Assembly (NCBI RefSeq): GCF_002087085.1
Contig: NZ_MWQY01000014.1
Coordinates: 53,693 to 117,692 of the forward strand
Length of the DNA: 64,000 bases
Source: Marispirochaeta aestuarii
Lineage (GTDB): Bacteria; Spirochaetota; Spirochaetia; JC444; Marispirochaetaceae
Direction of reading: 5' to 3'
Part shown: positions 35,128 through 43,265 of the stretch, one piece after another
Layout: every line of letters begins with the position of its first letter
Position numbering within the stretch: the stretch's first letter is position 1
Notes under the pieces: model-generated
Seen by the model: the letters and a program-made list of their open reading frames with translations, nothing else
The model's database searches: none
Told to the model about the DNA's origin: nothing
Made by a program: the position numbers and the translations under genes

Positions 35128-36363
35128 TTAAAAGAATTCCTTCATCCAGCCCTTCAGCCTGCTCATGAGGCCTTCGCCCTTTCTGCGGCCGATACCGCCT
35201 TCGGTGACGGATACGCCTTCGCTTCCGTACAACACGAGGCCCATGGCCGTGGCGTATACGGGGTTCTGATACTCCTCCACCAGGCCCCTCAGTTTGTCGG
35301 GAATCCCGATGCGGGCGGGAATCCCGAAAACCTCGAGGGCAAGTTCTGCGGCGCCGGGAATCAGGGCTCCGCCGCCGGTGAGGACGACTCCTCCGCCCAG
35401 ATGGCGCATATAATCCTTCTTCTCGAGCTGATCCCTTACCATGGAAAAGATTTCAGCCATTCTGGGCTGAATTATCTTTACCAGCTCCTGCCTGGGTATT
35501 GTGGCAGCGGGCCAGCCGCCTACTCCCGGGATCATAACCCGTTCGTCCTTATCCACGAGGGGCAGGTAACAGCACCCCGACTCCTTCTTGATCCTTTCCG
35601 CCACATCCAGGGGGGTCTTGAGGATTATCGATATATCGTTGGTAACCTGGCTTCCCCCCAGGGCCACCACATCGGTGTGATAGGGAGCTCCGTCCAGATG
35701 AACAAGGACATCCGTGGTTCCGCCCCCCAGATCGATAAGCAGGACACCAAGCTCCTTCTCGTCCTCTGTCAGCACAGCCCGGGAAGCGGCCAGGGATTCA
35801 AGAACAATCTCGCTGACCCGGAAACCGGCCCTGTTTACGCATTTGAGCAGGTTCTGGGCCGATGTTACAGAGCCGGTGACAATATGGACCTCCGCCTCGA
35901 GACGGATTCCAATCATATCCAGAGGATCCTTGATACCCCGCTGATCGTCGACAATGAACTCCTGGGGGATAACGTGCAGAACCTCCCTGTCCATGGGAAT
36001 GACAATGGCCTTGGCGGCTTCGATAACCCTGGCGATATCCTCAGAGGAGATCTCCCGGTCCCGTCCCGAGACAGCCACAACCCCGCGGGAATTGATGCCC
36101 TCGATATGGGCGCCGGCGATACCGGTTATGACCGACTCAACCTCCCGGCCGGACATGAGTTCCGCGGCTTCTATTGCGGCGGCCACGGATTTTAATGTGG
36201 ATTCGATATTTATAACTACACCGCGGCGCAGCCCCTGGGACGGAGCAGTACCGACACCGATTACTTCGAGGATGCCGTTGTCATTTGTTTCAGCGATACA
36301 GGCACAGACTTTGGTTGTTCCTATATCAAGTCCGACAATCAAACCGTCGTGCGGCACCGTCAT
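35128..36363 (-). CDS. ftsA: FtsA, actin-like membrane tether of the Z-ring
   Basis: 411 residues. Actin-fold motifs: GLDIGTTKVCACIAE (phosphate 1), LLIDLGGGTTDVLVHL (phosphate 2) and GGGVVLTGGGALIPGA (adenosine). The SHS2/1C domain includes ESVITGIAGAHIEGINSRGVV. The C-terminal MSRLKGWMKEFF is the amphipathic membrane-targeting helix. The ATG overlaps the ftsQ stop by four bases and follows a G7 run. Confidence 0.97.
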   Translation of the reverse strand: MTVPHDGLIVGLDIGTTKVCACIAETNDNGILEVIGVGTAPSQGLRRGVVINIESTLKSVAAAIEAAELMSGREVESVITGIAGAHIEGINSRGVVAVSGRDREISSEDIARVIEAAKAIVIPMDREVLHVIPQEFIVDDQRGIKDPLDMIGIRLEAEVHIVTGSVTSAQNLLKCVNRAGFRVSEIVLESLAASRAVLTEDEKELGVLLIDLGGGTTDVLVHLDGAPYHTDVVALGGSQVTNDISIILKTPLDVAERIKKESGCCYLPLVDKDERVMIPGVGGWPAATIPRQELVKIIQPRMAEIFSMVRDQLEKKDYMRHLGGGVVLTGGGALIPGAAELALEVFGIPARIGIPDKLRGLVEEYQNPVYATAMGLVLYGSEGVSVTEGGIGRRKGEGLMSRLKGWMKEFF

Positions 36364-37220
36364 CCCCCCCTTGTCCGGTATACGACTTCCCCGGCCCTGA
36401 AATCGAGCTCTGCCAGGCTCCCGGTGAGCCCCTGCTTCTGCACTACATCTATAACCAGCAGAATACCCTTCAGCAGTTCCGGATTTATTTCCGGACCGGT
36501 CCGGACCCGGACGCGGGCATGCCCCGGAAAGAGCACAACTTCATAGTCGGTTGTACTCTTTTTAACGAATTTTATCTCGCTTATCAAGCTGAAAAGCTCG
36601 GGAGAAGCTGCTTTCAGGTCGGAAAGTTGTTCAAGATAGCGCACCAGCTCTTCGGGAAACCTCATACCCGGCCGTGCGTCAACGAAGCGTACCCCGGAGA
36701 TTACCGGCATGGGTTTGTTTTCTCCCGCTTCGGCGGCGATTATATAGCCCTCCCGGTCCACACAAAGAGGAATGCTGGAATTCCCGGTATCAACCAGAAC
36801 TGAAGCCAGGGCTGCCCGGGGAACAATGCTCATGGCGATGGAATGGGGAAACTGCTTTTTTACCCTGGCGTCCTTGATCAAGGGATTGGCGATGAGTTTC
36901 TCTTCCAGGTCGCGTTCCCTGACGCCGAGGAATGATACGCCCCCTTCAAGGCCGGCGATCCTGAGGATCTCCTCGTTACCATAGGGATAATACCCATCAA
37001 TATCCACTGAAACCTTTTTCAGGACAAGCCGGGGAGTGATTACCAGATGAAAAACCAGCTCCCCGATGAGTACAAGAAGAAGAAAAATGATCAGCACGGA
37101 TAAAATCCGGTTCAGATCCAAGGCTCCCTTCTGCCTGTTGTGTTTATGACGGCTTTTTTTCCTGCCCAGAGGGGACTGGTTGTCCGCATAGTATCGCTCG
37201 TAAACGGCAAAACTGCTCAC
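36360..37220 (-). CDS. ftsQ: FtsQ/DivIB, cell division protein
   Basis: 286 residues from the GTG at 37220, which overlaps the ftsW stop as GTGA and has GGGAGG six bases upstream; a longer frame to 37274 would overlap ftsW by 58 bp. A basic cytoplasmic part (GRKKSRHKHNRQKG) precedes one membrane helix (about 40-60, ILSVLIIFLLLVLIGELVFHL), a POTRA domain (VSVDIDGYYPYGNEEILRIAGL, DARVKKQFPHSIAMSIVPR) and the beta domain. It links FtsA/FtsZ to the septal synthase. Confidence 0.9.
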   Translation of the reverse strand: MSSFAVYERYYADNQSPLGRKKSRHKHNRQKGALDLNRILSVLIIFLLLVLIGELVFHLVITPRLVLKKVSVDIDGYYPYGNEEILRIAGLEGGVSFLGVRERDLEEKLIANPLIKDARVKKQFPHSIAMSIVPRAALASVLVDTGNSSIPLCVDREGYIIAAEAGENKPMPVISGVRFVDARPGMRFPEELVRYLEQLSDLKAASPELFSLISEIKFVKKSTTDYEVVLFPGHARVRVRTGPEINPELLKGILLVIDVVQKQGLTGSLAELDFRAGEVVYRTRGG

Positions 37221-38353
37221 CGGAGACCTCCCTGCCTGGTATCGCTTCGGGAAATATTGTGCAGCAAACCGCACATGATCATGGTAATTATAAGAGAGGA
37301 ACCCCCGGAGGAAAAAAACGGAAGAGGAATCCCCGTAGCCGGAACGAGGCCGGCAACGACCGCCATGTTGAACAGGGCCTGCAGGAAAATAGCGCTTACA
37401 CAGCCGAAACCCAGGAGAAACGAGAAGGAATCTCCGCTTTTCAGGGCGATTCCGTAGCCCCTGACCGCGAAAATCACAAATACGGTTATGATGGCAAGGA
37501 CTCCCAGCAGACCCGCCTCTTCCGCAAGGACGGCAAATACAAAGTCCGAATGGGCTTCGGGAAGCCCTCCGATTTTTTCGGTTCCATGTCCAAGTCCGGC
37601 GCCCATGAAGCCGCCCTTCTCCAGGGCATCCCTGGCGGCGATAACCTGATACCCCGTACCCACCGGATCGAGTTCCGGCTGCAGGAAGGCTATTATTCTC
37701 TGTACCCGGTGTTCCTTCGTGAAAATCAGCATGGCCCCCAGGGGAATAATCGCGGTCATCAGGAAAAGAAAATAGGAAAGTTTTACGCCGGAAACAAAAA
37801 ATATTGCCCCGCTTACAGCAACAAGAAAGAAGGCTGTGGAGAAGTCATTCTGGCTGTAGATGATTAAGGCAAAAAGAGCAGTAATGATCAGAGGAGGAAG
37901 AACCGTATTAACCAGATCGTCCAGACGGTCCTTCTTTTTGCTGAAAAAGTGGGCAAGATAGACAATCAGCGCGAGCTTTGCCAGTTCCGACGGCTGGAAG
38001 GAGTTGCCGAAGAGGAAAACCCAGCGCCGGGCTCCCATCAGCTCACCGCCGATACCGGGAACAAAGGGAAGCAGCAGAGTGAAGCCGCTCAAGAGGAGAA
38101 AGGGAGCCACCATTTTCCGCAGTACTTCCAGAGAAACCCGGGCGGCCGCAAGGAACCCGACGCCCCCAAGCAGAAGAAACACTCCCCGTTTGAGGAGGAA
38201 ATGATAAGAGTTTCCGAATTTCAATTCTCCGTAATAATAGGAGGCGGAAAACAGGAAGGCCGCCCCGAGCCCTGCCAGGAGCACCATTACACCGGTGAAG
38301 ACAGGATCGGGAGGACGGGTATCTACTCTTTCCGCAACAAATATATTTCTCAT
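37217..38353 (-). CDS. ftsW: FtsW, septal peptidoglycan glycosyltransferase (SEDS family)
   Basis: 378 residues with about ten membrane segments. SEDS motifs present: GARRWVFLFGNSFQPSELAKLALIVYLA in pieces, YSQNDFSTAFFLVAVSGAIFFVSGV, GTGYQVIAARDALEKGGFMGAGLGHG, EAHSDFVFAVLAEEAGLLG and ATGIPLPFFSSGGSS. It needs a class B PBP (FtsI) as partner, which is not encoded in this cluster. Starts directly at the mraY stop. FtsW rather than RodA is inferred from the division-gene context. Confidence 0.94.
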   Translation of the reverse strand: MRNIFVAERVDTRPPDPVFTGVMVLLAGLGAAFLFSASYYYGELKFGNSYHFLLKRGVFLLLGGVGFLAAARVSLEVLRKMVAPFLLLSGFTLLLPFVPGIGGELMGARRWVFLFGNSFQPSELAKLALIVYLAHFFSKKKDRLDDLVNTVLPPLIITALFALIIYSQNDFSTAFFLVAVSGAIFFVSGVKLSYFLFLMTAIIPLGAMLIFTKEHRVQRIIAFLQPELDPVGTGYQVIAARDALEKGGFMGAGLGHGTEKIGGLPEAHSDFVFAVLAEEAGLLGVLAIITVFVIFAVRGYGIALKSGDSFSFLLGFGCVSAIFLQALFNMAVVAGLVPATGIPLPFFSSGGSSLIITMIMCGLLHNISRSDTRQGGLR

Positions 38354-39432
38354 TACTGCAGCTTAAGCGTCGAAAGACTGAGGATCGCAAAAAGACCACC
38401 GAGAATCCAGAAGCGTATCACGACCTTGCTTTCGTCCCATCCTTTCAGTTCAAAATGATGATGCAGCGGGGCCATCTTGAAGACCCGCTTTTTCCTGAAC
38501 TTGTACGAAACAACCTGTATTATCACCGACATTGCTTCGAGAACAAAAACTCCGCCTACAATAATCAGGAGGACCTCTTTTTTTATCATCAGGGCAATAA
38601 CACCCAGCACGCCCCCCAGGGCCAGGCTTCCGGTGTCCCCCATGAAGACCTCCGCTGGATGAGCATTGTACCAGAGGAAGCCCACGCTCGCCCCTACAAG
38701 GGCAAGGCAGGGTATGGCGAGCTCCCCACCCTCACGGATGTAGGGTACCAGGAGATACTCAGCGTAGTCGGCACGTCCCGTCAGGTAGGTCAGCAGTGTA
38801 AAGGCAAGCCCGACCAGGATAACAAGACCAATGGCCAGTCCGTCGAGACCGTCGGTAAGATTCACCGCGTTGGATGTAAATACCAGCAGAAGAACAGAAA
38901 AAGGAATATACAGCAGTCCGAGATCGACCACAGGATGCTTGAAGAAAGGTATATACAGAAGGGTTGTATACTCGGTTCTGTTCATATACAGATAGATGAC
39001 GACCCCTCCGGCGATCAGCACCTGCCCCAGCAGCTTTGAGGAGACACTCAAACCGGCGGACGAACCCCTGAGAATCTTCAGGTAATCATCCAGAAAACCG
39101 ATAAAGGCAAAGCCCATCAGGGCGGCCAGGGCAATCCAGGTATACATATTATGCAGATCCTGCCACAGCAGAACCGATACAAGAATGGAAACCAGGATAA
39201 GCAGTCCGCCCATTGTGGGAGTTCCGGATTTGACCAGGTGGCTTTCCGGTCCGTCATTGCGAATGGACTGACGGAATTTAAGGCGCCGCAGGAAGCTGAT
39301 CATTGAGGGCCCCAGAATAAAGGAGACAAACAGAGCCGTCACAGCGGCGTAGGCCCCGCGGAAGGTTATGTACTGAAAAATGTTGAAGGCGGTTTCAAAT
39401 TTAACCAGAGGCAGAAGCAGCTCTTTCAGCAT
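38353..39432 (-). CDS. mraY: MraY, phospho-MurNAc-pentapeptide translocase
   Basis: 359 residues, ten membrane segments. Family motifs: SHLVKSGTPTMGGLLIL, GFIGFLDDYLKI (catalytic Asp pair), SNAVNLTDGLDGLA, VFMGDTGSLALGG and APLHHHFELKGWDE. It makes lipid I at the inner face of the membrane. Overlaps the murF stop by seven bases. Confidence 0.98.
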   Translation of the reverse strand: MLKELLLPLVKFETAFNIFQYITFRGAYAAVTALFVSFILGPSMISFLRRLKFRQSIRNDGPESHLVKSGTPTMGGLLILVSILVSVLLWQDLHNMYTWIALAALMGFAFIGFLDDYLKILRGSSAGLSVSSKLLGQVLIAGGVVIYLYMNRTEYTTLLYIPFFKHPVVDLGLLYIPFSVLLLVFTSNAVNLTDGLDGLAIGLVILVGLAFTLLTYLTGRADYAEYLLVPYIREGGELAIPCLALVGASVGFLWYNAHPAEVFMGDTGSLALGGVLGVIALMIKKEVLLIIVGGVFVLEAMSVIIQVVSYKFRKKRVFKMAPLHHHFELKGWDESKVVIRFWILGGLFAILSLSTLKLQ

Positions 39433-40826
39433 ACCTGCCTCCTGACGGATCCTTCCTGCAAAGCTTCGGCTATACGCTCAAGGCCGAGAGCCCGGGAACC
39501 CTTCAGATAGACGAGATCCCCGGGACGGACATATTCCAGCAGGTCAGCCTTCAGCTTGACATCCTCGGCACTCCAGAAGGCGGAATTTCCGCCCGCAGCT
39601 TTGTACGCGGAATAGGCATACCGGGCCTCGGGTCCAAGAAAAAACCAGGCGTCGAAACCGCTTGCGGCGCACACCCTGCCCGCCTCTTCGTGCAGCTCCT
39701 TCTCCAGGGAGCCGAGCTCCTTCATGGAACCGAATACGCCGACTCTTCGTCCCCTGGTCCATCCGCTGCTTTTAATCGTATCGAGACCGGCCCTGAGGCT
39801 CTCGGGATTCGAATTGTAGCAATCCTGGTAAAGGGAAATGTCGCCGGAGATAAATTCACTGCGTCCAAAGGAGGGACTCACCTCTTCAATACCGCGGATA
39901 ATGGAATTATCCTCAGCGCCGCACAACTGGGCCACGGAGATTGCAGCACAGGCATTCATAACGTTATGCTCACCGGGCAGGCGCAGTTTAATCTGCTGTC
40001 CCTTGAAATGAATGATCGATCCTTCAAGCCCCCTGTACTCGACTTTCTCAACCCCCGGAGTACTGCCGGGCCCAAAGCTGCCGAAGGTTCCGCGTTTGCC
40101 CGCCAGAAGGCGGGAAGCAAAGGGTTCATCTTCCCGGATCAGACCCCGGGAAAGGGAGTCAAAACTCGAGAAAATCCCCCCTTTTTCATCGGCTATCGCT
40201 TCCCTGGAACCGAACATTCCGATATGGGCGGTTCCGATATTCGTAACCAGAGCGATATTCGGTTTCAGAATAGAAGCAAGAAGGGGTATTTCTCCCTGCC
40301 GGTTTGTTCCGAACTCAAATACACCGAAAAGATGTTCATGTCTAAGGCCAAAAACCGACAGGGGCAGACCTATTTCGGAATTATAATTCCCGGAGGACGC
40401 GTAGGTCGGACGATGATTTCGCAGAATTGAGGCCAGAAGCTCTTTCGTTGTTGTCTTGCCGTTGCTGCCGGTAACAGCGATCTTCAGAACCGAAGAATAC
40501 CTGTCCAGATACCAGCGTGCCAGCTCCTGCAGAGCCGCCAGGGGATCCTTCACAAGGATAAAAGGCCCGGCCTCCCGTATTTCCAGAGGCAACAGTTCCC
40601 ATTTATCCACATCAGCCAGGGCTCCTGCAGCACCTGCTTCAAAAGCGGCCTTCAGGTATGCGTGGCCGTCGGTCTTCTCCCCCGGCAGGGCGACAAAAAG
40701 ATCCCCTCCCGCGAGGGTCCTGGTATCGATGGATACCCCGGTAACCGAAGCTCCGCAGGAAGCGCCGACAAAACGTCCCGATACGGCATCCACTGCATTT
40801 TCCAGTGTAAAGAGAGAATCAGCCAT
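39426..40826 (-). CDS. murF: MurF, UDP-MurNAc-tripeptide--D-alanyl-D-alanine ligase
   Basis: 466 residues from the second of two adjacent ATG codons (40824-40829) behind GAAGGGGGA; the first would add one Met. A longer frame to 40946 runs through ftsL and is rejected. N-terminal UDP-binding domain, ATP-binding TGSNGKTTT at 119-127, central FGTNRQGEI and YNSNPESLRAGLDTI, and a C-terminal ligase domain (GVFGSMKELG). Adds D-Ala-D-Ala to the wall precursor. murE, murD and murC are absent from this cluster. Confidence 0.96.
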   Translation of the reverse strand: MADSLFTLENAVDAVSGRFVGASCGASVTGVSIDTRTLAGGDLFVALPGEKTDGHAYLKAAFEAGAAGALADVDKWELLPLEIREAGPFILVKDPLAALQELARWYLDRYSSVLKIAVTGSNGKTTTKELLASILRNHRPTYASSGNYNSEIGLPLSVFGLRHEHLFGVFEFGTNRQGEIPLLASILKPNIALVTNIGTAHIGMFGSREAIADEKGGIFSSFDSLSRGLIREDEPFASRLLAGKRGTFGSFGPGSTPGVEKVEYRGLEGSIIHFKGQQIKLRLPGEHNVMNACAAISVAQLCGAEDNSIIRGIEEVSPSFGRSEFISGDISLYQDCYNSNPESLRAGLDTIKSSGWTRGRRVGVFGSMKELGSLEKELHEEAGRVCAASGFDAWFFLGPEARYAYSAYKAAGGNSAFWSAEDVKLKADLLEYVRPGDLVYLKGSRALGLERIAEALQEGSVRRQVC

Positions 40827-41100
40827 CATTCCCCCTTCCGGGAATTCGTACGCGAAGAATATCCTGCTGATCCGTTTTTTCCAGCCCCAGTTCTCTGGCA
40901 AGCTCACTGATTCGTGAGGGGGAAGAGGCGACTGCAATATTGACAATCATGAGTTTGTTTTCTTCAAACAGCTGTTGCTGCTCATCCTGCATCCTGGCAA
41001 TATAGCGCTCTGCTTCCCAGAAACGGAATCCCTGCCAGATATTCAGAAAAAGCAGCGCCGGAACAGAAAACAACATAAAAACCACAAGTAAACGCTTCAT
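40819..41100 (-). CDS. ftsL: FtsL-like small division protein
   Basis: 93 residues from the ATG at 41100, three bases after the rsmH stop; an in-frame GTG upstream would add four residues. One membrane helix (about 4-24, LLVVFMLFSVPALLFLNIW), a periplasmic coiled coil (about 28-55) and an end resembling FtsL (ELARELGLEKTDQQDILRVRIP). Identity is weak in this family; the call relies on topology and position between rsmH and murF. Confidence 0.75.
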   Translation of the reverse strand: MKRLLVVFMLFSVPALLFLNIWQGFRFWEAERYIARMQDEQQQLFEENKLMIVNIAVASSPSRISELARELGLEKTDQQDILRVRIPGRGNDG

Positions 41101-41102
41101 AC

Positions 41103-42050
41103 CTATTCCCACTCTTTCATTTTCCGGGCAACGCGAAATTTCGCGCTTCTGGACGGGGGATTATTGTGCTTTTCTTCCTCATCGGGAACAAGCGGCTTTT
41201 TGGTAAGAATAGAAACAATCGGTTCCCCCTCACATTTACACATCGGCCAATCTTCAGGACAAGTACAGGTCTTATTCTTGCCCAGAAAGAAATGTTTCAC
41301 AATCCTGTCTTCCAGACTGTGAAAGGAGATTACGCCCATTCTTCCTCCCGGAGCGAGTATACGCAGGGCATATTCCAGGGCCTGTTCCAGGCGGGCCAGC
41401 TCACCGTTCACCGCGATCCGTAAAGCCTGAAAGCAACGCGTGGCGGGGTGGATTCTTCCCCGGCGGTATTTGTCGGGTACAGCCTTCCAGATAACCTCTT
41501 CCAGGGCCTTACTGCTGGCAAGAGGTTTTACCGCGCGGGCCCGGACCACCGCCGCGGCAATTCGCCGGGAATACCGTTCTTCACCGTAGTGATAGAGGAT
41601 ATTCGCCAGCTGCTCTTCCGGATATTCATTTACAATATCCGCGGCGGTGGTCTCGAGACTCGTATCGAGCCTCATATCAAGAGGCTCGTCTGCACGGAAG
41701 GTAAATCCTCTTTCTCCCTTTTCAAAATGGAAGACGGAAATACCCAGATCAAAGAGTATAAGGTTCGGACGTTCCCCTCCCAGTGGATAGTCCTTGAAAA
41801 ACAGATTAAACCAGGTATTGAAAAAACGAACCCTGGGCGCATAGGGGGCAAGCCGTTTTCTGGCAATGTCCTGAATAGCAGAATCGGCATCAAGGCCGAC
41901 AACCTTCAGGTCCGGATACTTCTGCAGGAAAAGTTCAGAATGCCCCCCCTCGCCCATCGTACAATCGACGAGCAGGGCATCATTCTTTTCCGGCGCAAGA
42001 TATTCCAGAACCTCTCTGCTCATTACCGGAACATGCACAATATCCGTCAT
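41103..42050 (-). CDS. rsmH: RsmH (MraW), 16S rRNA m4C1402 methyltransferase
   Basis: 315 residues from the ATG at 42050, six bases after AAGGA; an ATG two codons upstream abuts that site and is unlikely. Motifs HVPVMSREVLEYL, DCTMGEGGHSELFL (SAM binding), FDLGISVFHFEKGERGFTFR, RIAAAVVRARAVKPL and RCFQALRIAVNGEL, VISFHSLEDRIVKHFF are characteristic. Gap to mraZ is 21 bp. Confidence 0.97.
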   Translation of the reverse strand: MTDIVHVPVMSREVLEYLAPEKNDALLVDCTMGEGGHSELFLQKYPDLKVVGLDADSAIQDIARKRLAPYAPRVRFFNTWFNLFFKDYPLGGERPNLILFDLGISVFHFEKGERGFTFRADEPLDMRLDTSLETTAADIVNEYPEEQLANILYHYGEERYSRRIAAAVVRARAVKPLASSKALEEVIWKAVPDKYRRGRIHPATRCFQALRIAVNGELARLEQALEYALRILAPGGRMGVISFHSLEDRIVKHFFLGKNKTCTCPEDWPMCKCEGEPIVSILTKKPLVPDEEEKHNNPPSRSAKFRVARKMKEWE

Positions 42051-42071
42051 CCCCATTCCTTGCTCAAAAAT

Positions 42072-42512
42072 TTAGAGGGAAAGTATTTTTCCCAGCTCCT
42101 CGGCGGCTGCCATGAACTCTTCTTCGTTGGATTCGAGATCTTCCTGGTAGGAAGATTCGTTCCATATTTCCATATAGTTTTCCAGCCCGAGGATTATCGT
42201 CTCCTTGTTCAGATCAGCATACTCCCGCAGGGTCGGAGGAATTGTGATCCTGCCCGCTTTGTCTATTTCCACTTCCTGGGCAGGAGCAATGATGCGGCGC
42301 TTCAGGATACGCGCCCTTTTCTGAAAAAGGGAAGTCGACTGGGTAAGCTGTTCAGCCAGAGACTTCCACTGTTCAAGAGGAAAAAGCCAGAGACAGGTTT
42401 CGACCCCCCGGGTCAGCACGAGGCGCTCCCCTTCGAGATCCGTCCGGAGTTTGGACGGGATCAGAAGTCGTCCCTTGTCGTCCAGGGAGTTTTTATATTC
42501 CCCGGTAATCAC
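42072..42512 (-). CDS. mraZ: MraZ, transcriptional regulator of the division cluster
   Basis: 146 residues with a GTG start. Two AbrB-like repeats carry the MraZ signatures: GEYKNSLDDKGRLLIPSKLRTDLEGE and AQEVEIDKAGRITIPPTLREYADL. MraZ represses its own operon by binding direct repeats in the leader, and such repeats are visible at 42520-42554. First gene of the 42-kb leftward run. Confidence 0.96.
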   Translation of the reverse strand: MITGEYKNSLDDKGRLLIPSKLRTDLEGERLVLTRGVETCLWLFPLEQWKSLAEQLTQSTSLFQKRARILKRRIIAPAQEVEIDKAGRITIPPTLREYADLNKETIILGLENYMEIWNESSYQEDLESNEEEFMAAAEELGKILSL

Positions 42513-42519
42513 CCTGGCC

Positions 42520-42554
42520 TACCACTTTTCTCTACAATCTCCCACTTTTCCCCA
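42520..42554 (-). promoter_or_regulatory. MraZ-box direct repeats in the mraZ leader
   Basis: On the minus strand TGGGG (42550-42554), a 5-bp spacer, TGGGA (42540-42544), then 15 bp and TGGTA (42520-42524). Known MraZ operators are TGGGN repeats with 5-bp spacers (10-bp periodicity); the third box keeps that 10-bp phase with one degenerate unit between. They lie between the promoter and the GTG start. Autoregulation is inferred. Confidence 0.65.
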
Positions 42555-42566
42555 CACATAGTAACA

Positions 42567-42594
42567 ATACTACCTCACCAGCCAAAATTGTCAA
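42567..42594 (-). promoter_or_regulatory. Sigma-70 promoter of the mraZ-division cluster
   Basis: Minus strand TTGACA (42589-42594), 16-bp spacer, TAGTAT (42567-42572), followed immediately by the MraZ boxes. This is the only strong promoter at the head of the leftward run. Confidence 0.65.
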
Positions 42595-42611
42595 CGTCAA
42601 TTCTTTTTAAT

Positions 42612-42639
42612 TAAAGTATTTGCGAAGAGATGCCGATAC
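42612..42639 (+). promoter_or_regulatory. Sigma-28-like promoter for two small rightward genes
   Basis: Plus strand TAAAGTAT (42612-42619), 12-bp spacer, GCCGATAC (42632-42639). Consensus is TAAAGTTT-N11-GCCGATAA, so each element matches at seven of eight positions with one extra base in the spacer. FliA is encoded in this window. The start codon of the first gene lies 70 bp downstream. Function inferred from similarity only. Confidence 0.5.
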
Positions 42640-42708
42640 TATCAGCTTTACGTTTGTGTAGTAGCAAAAGATTTGCAGCTGGGTAATCATTGATCCGGAG
42701 GAATCATT

Positions 42709-43005
42709 GTGTCGATTTACCGGGTCCATTTTTCCTGGAAAGGCAAGGAAGTAAGCCTGAAAGCCCGCAGTCTGGATCTGACCCACCCCTACTTTGTTTC
42801 AATCAAGGATCTGATTCTGCCGAAGAACAGCAGCCTCATTATCAACCCCGCGGAAGACGATTTTCGCAAGGAGTTCTCCGAGGCGAAGCACATTATGTTG
42901 CCCTTTCAAAGCGTCTCCCTGATTGAGGAACTGCCCGAAGAGAACGCCGAAGGACCAAAGACCCTGAATTTCGTAAAAAAAGAGGAAGAGGACAAACCTG
43001 AATGA
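42709..43005 (+). CDS. Small soluble protein, DUF1820-like
   Basis: 98 residues, GTG start with GGAGG seven bases upstream. The order YRVHFSWKGKEVSLKARSLD...FVSIKDL, then SLIINPAEDDFRKEFSEAKHIMLPFQSVSLIEEL, resembles DUF1820 proteins (a short beta-rich fold with a VxDPSEE..L..EF....RSF.PMHxI..IDE pattern). The last 20 residues are a charged tail. Function of the family is unknown. It overlaps the next gene by four bases and follows a sigma-28-like promoter, hinting at co-regulation with motility. Confidence 0.75.
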   Translation: MSIYRVHFSWKGKEVSLKARSLDLTHPYFVSIKDLILPKNSSLIINPAEDDFRKEFSEAKHIMLPFQSVSLIEELPEENAEGPKTLNFVKKEEEDKPE

Positions 43006-43253
43006 CCCTGCAGGAGTATTATATTGTCTATCCCGACGGAGACCGGCAGGAAATCGAATTCCCCCTTCGGGTCAACCAGGTTGTAGACCTGAACGGAAGA
43101 CCTCTCCGACCATCATGGCCGGCGCCGAGGATAATTGCCTACCGTATCTGCAAGGTGCGAACCACCGAGGAACGGGGCTTTTTGCGACGGTTCTATTATG
43201 CTGAACTCATGACTATGGAACAGCTTGAATCCTATGCCCGGCATGGAGAGTAA
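43002..43253 (+). CDS. Small hypothetical protein, partner of the DUF1820-like gene
   Basis: 83 residues, soluble, start overlapping the upstream stop by four bases (ATGA). No recognised domain: a short beta-rich N-terminus (YYIVYPDGDRQEIEFPLRVNQ), a Pro/Arg-rich middle (GRPLRPSWPAPR) and a basic helix-strand end (RGFLRRFYYAELMTMEQLESYARHGE). Coupled translation suggests it works with the DUF1820-like protein. It ends 12 bp from the convergent GH57 gene; no clear terminator lies between. Confidence 0.65.
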   Translation: MTLQEYYIVYPDGDRQEIEFPLRVNQVVDLNGRPLRPSWPAPRIIAYRICKVRTTEERGFLRRFYYAELMTMEQLESYARHGE

Positions 43254-43265
43254 AAGCCCTTTTTT

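Noticed and set aside
34456..36195. Rightward 579-codon open frame
   Set aside because: Antisense to ftsZ and ftsA; open only because of high GC and codon bias on the other strand.
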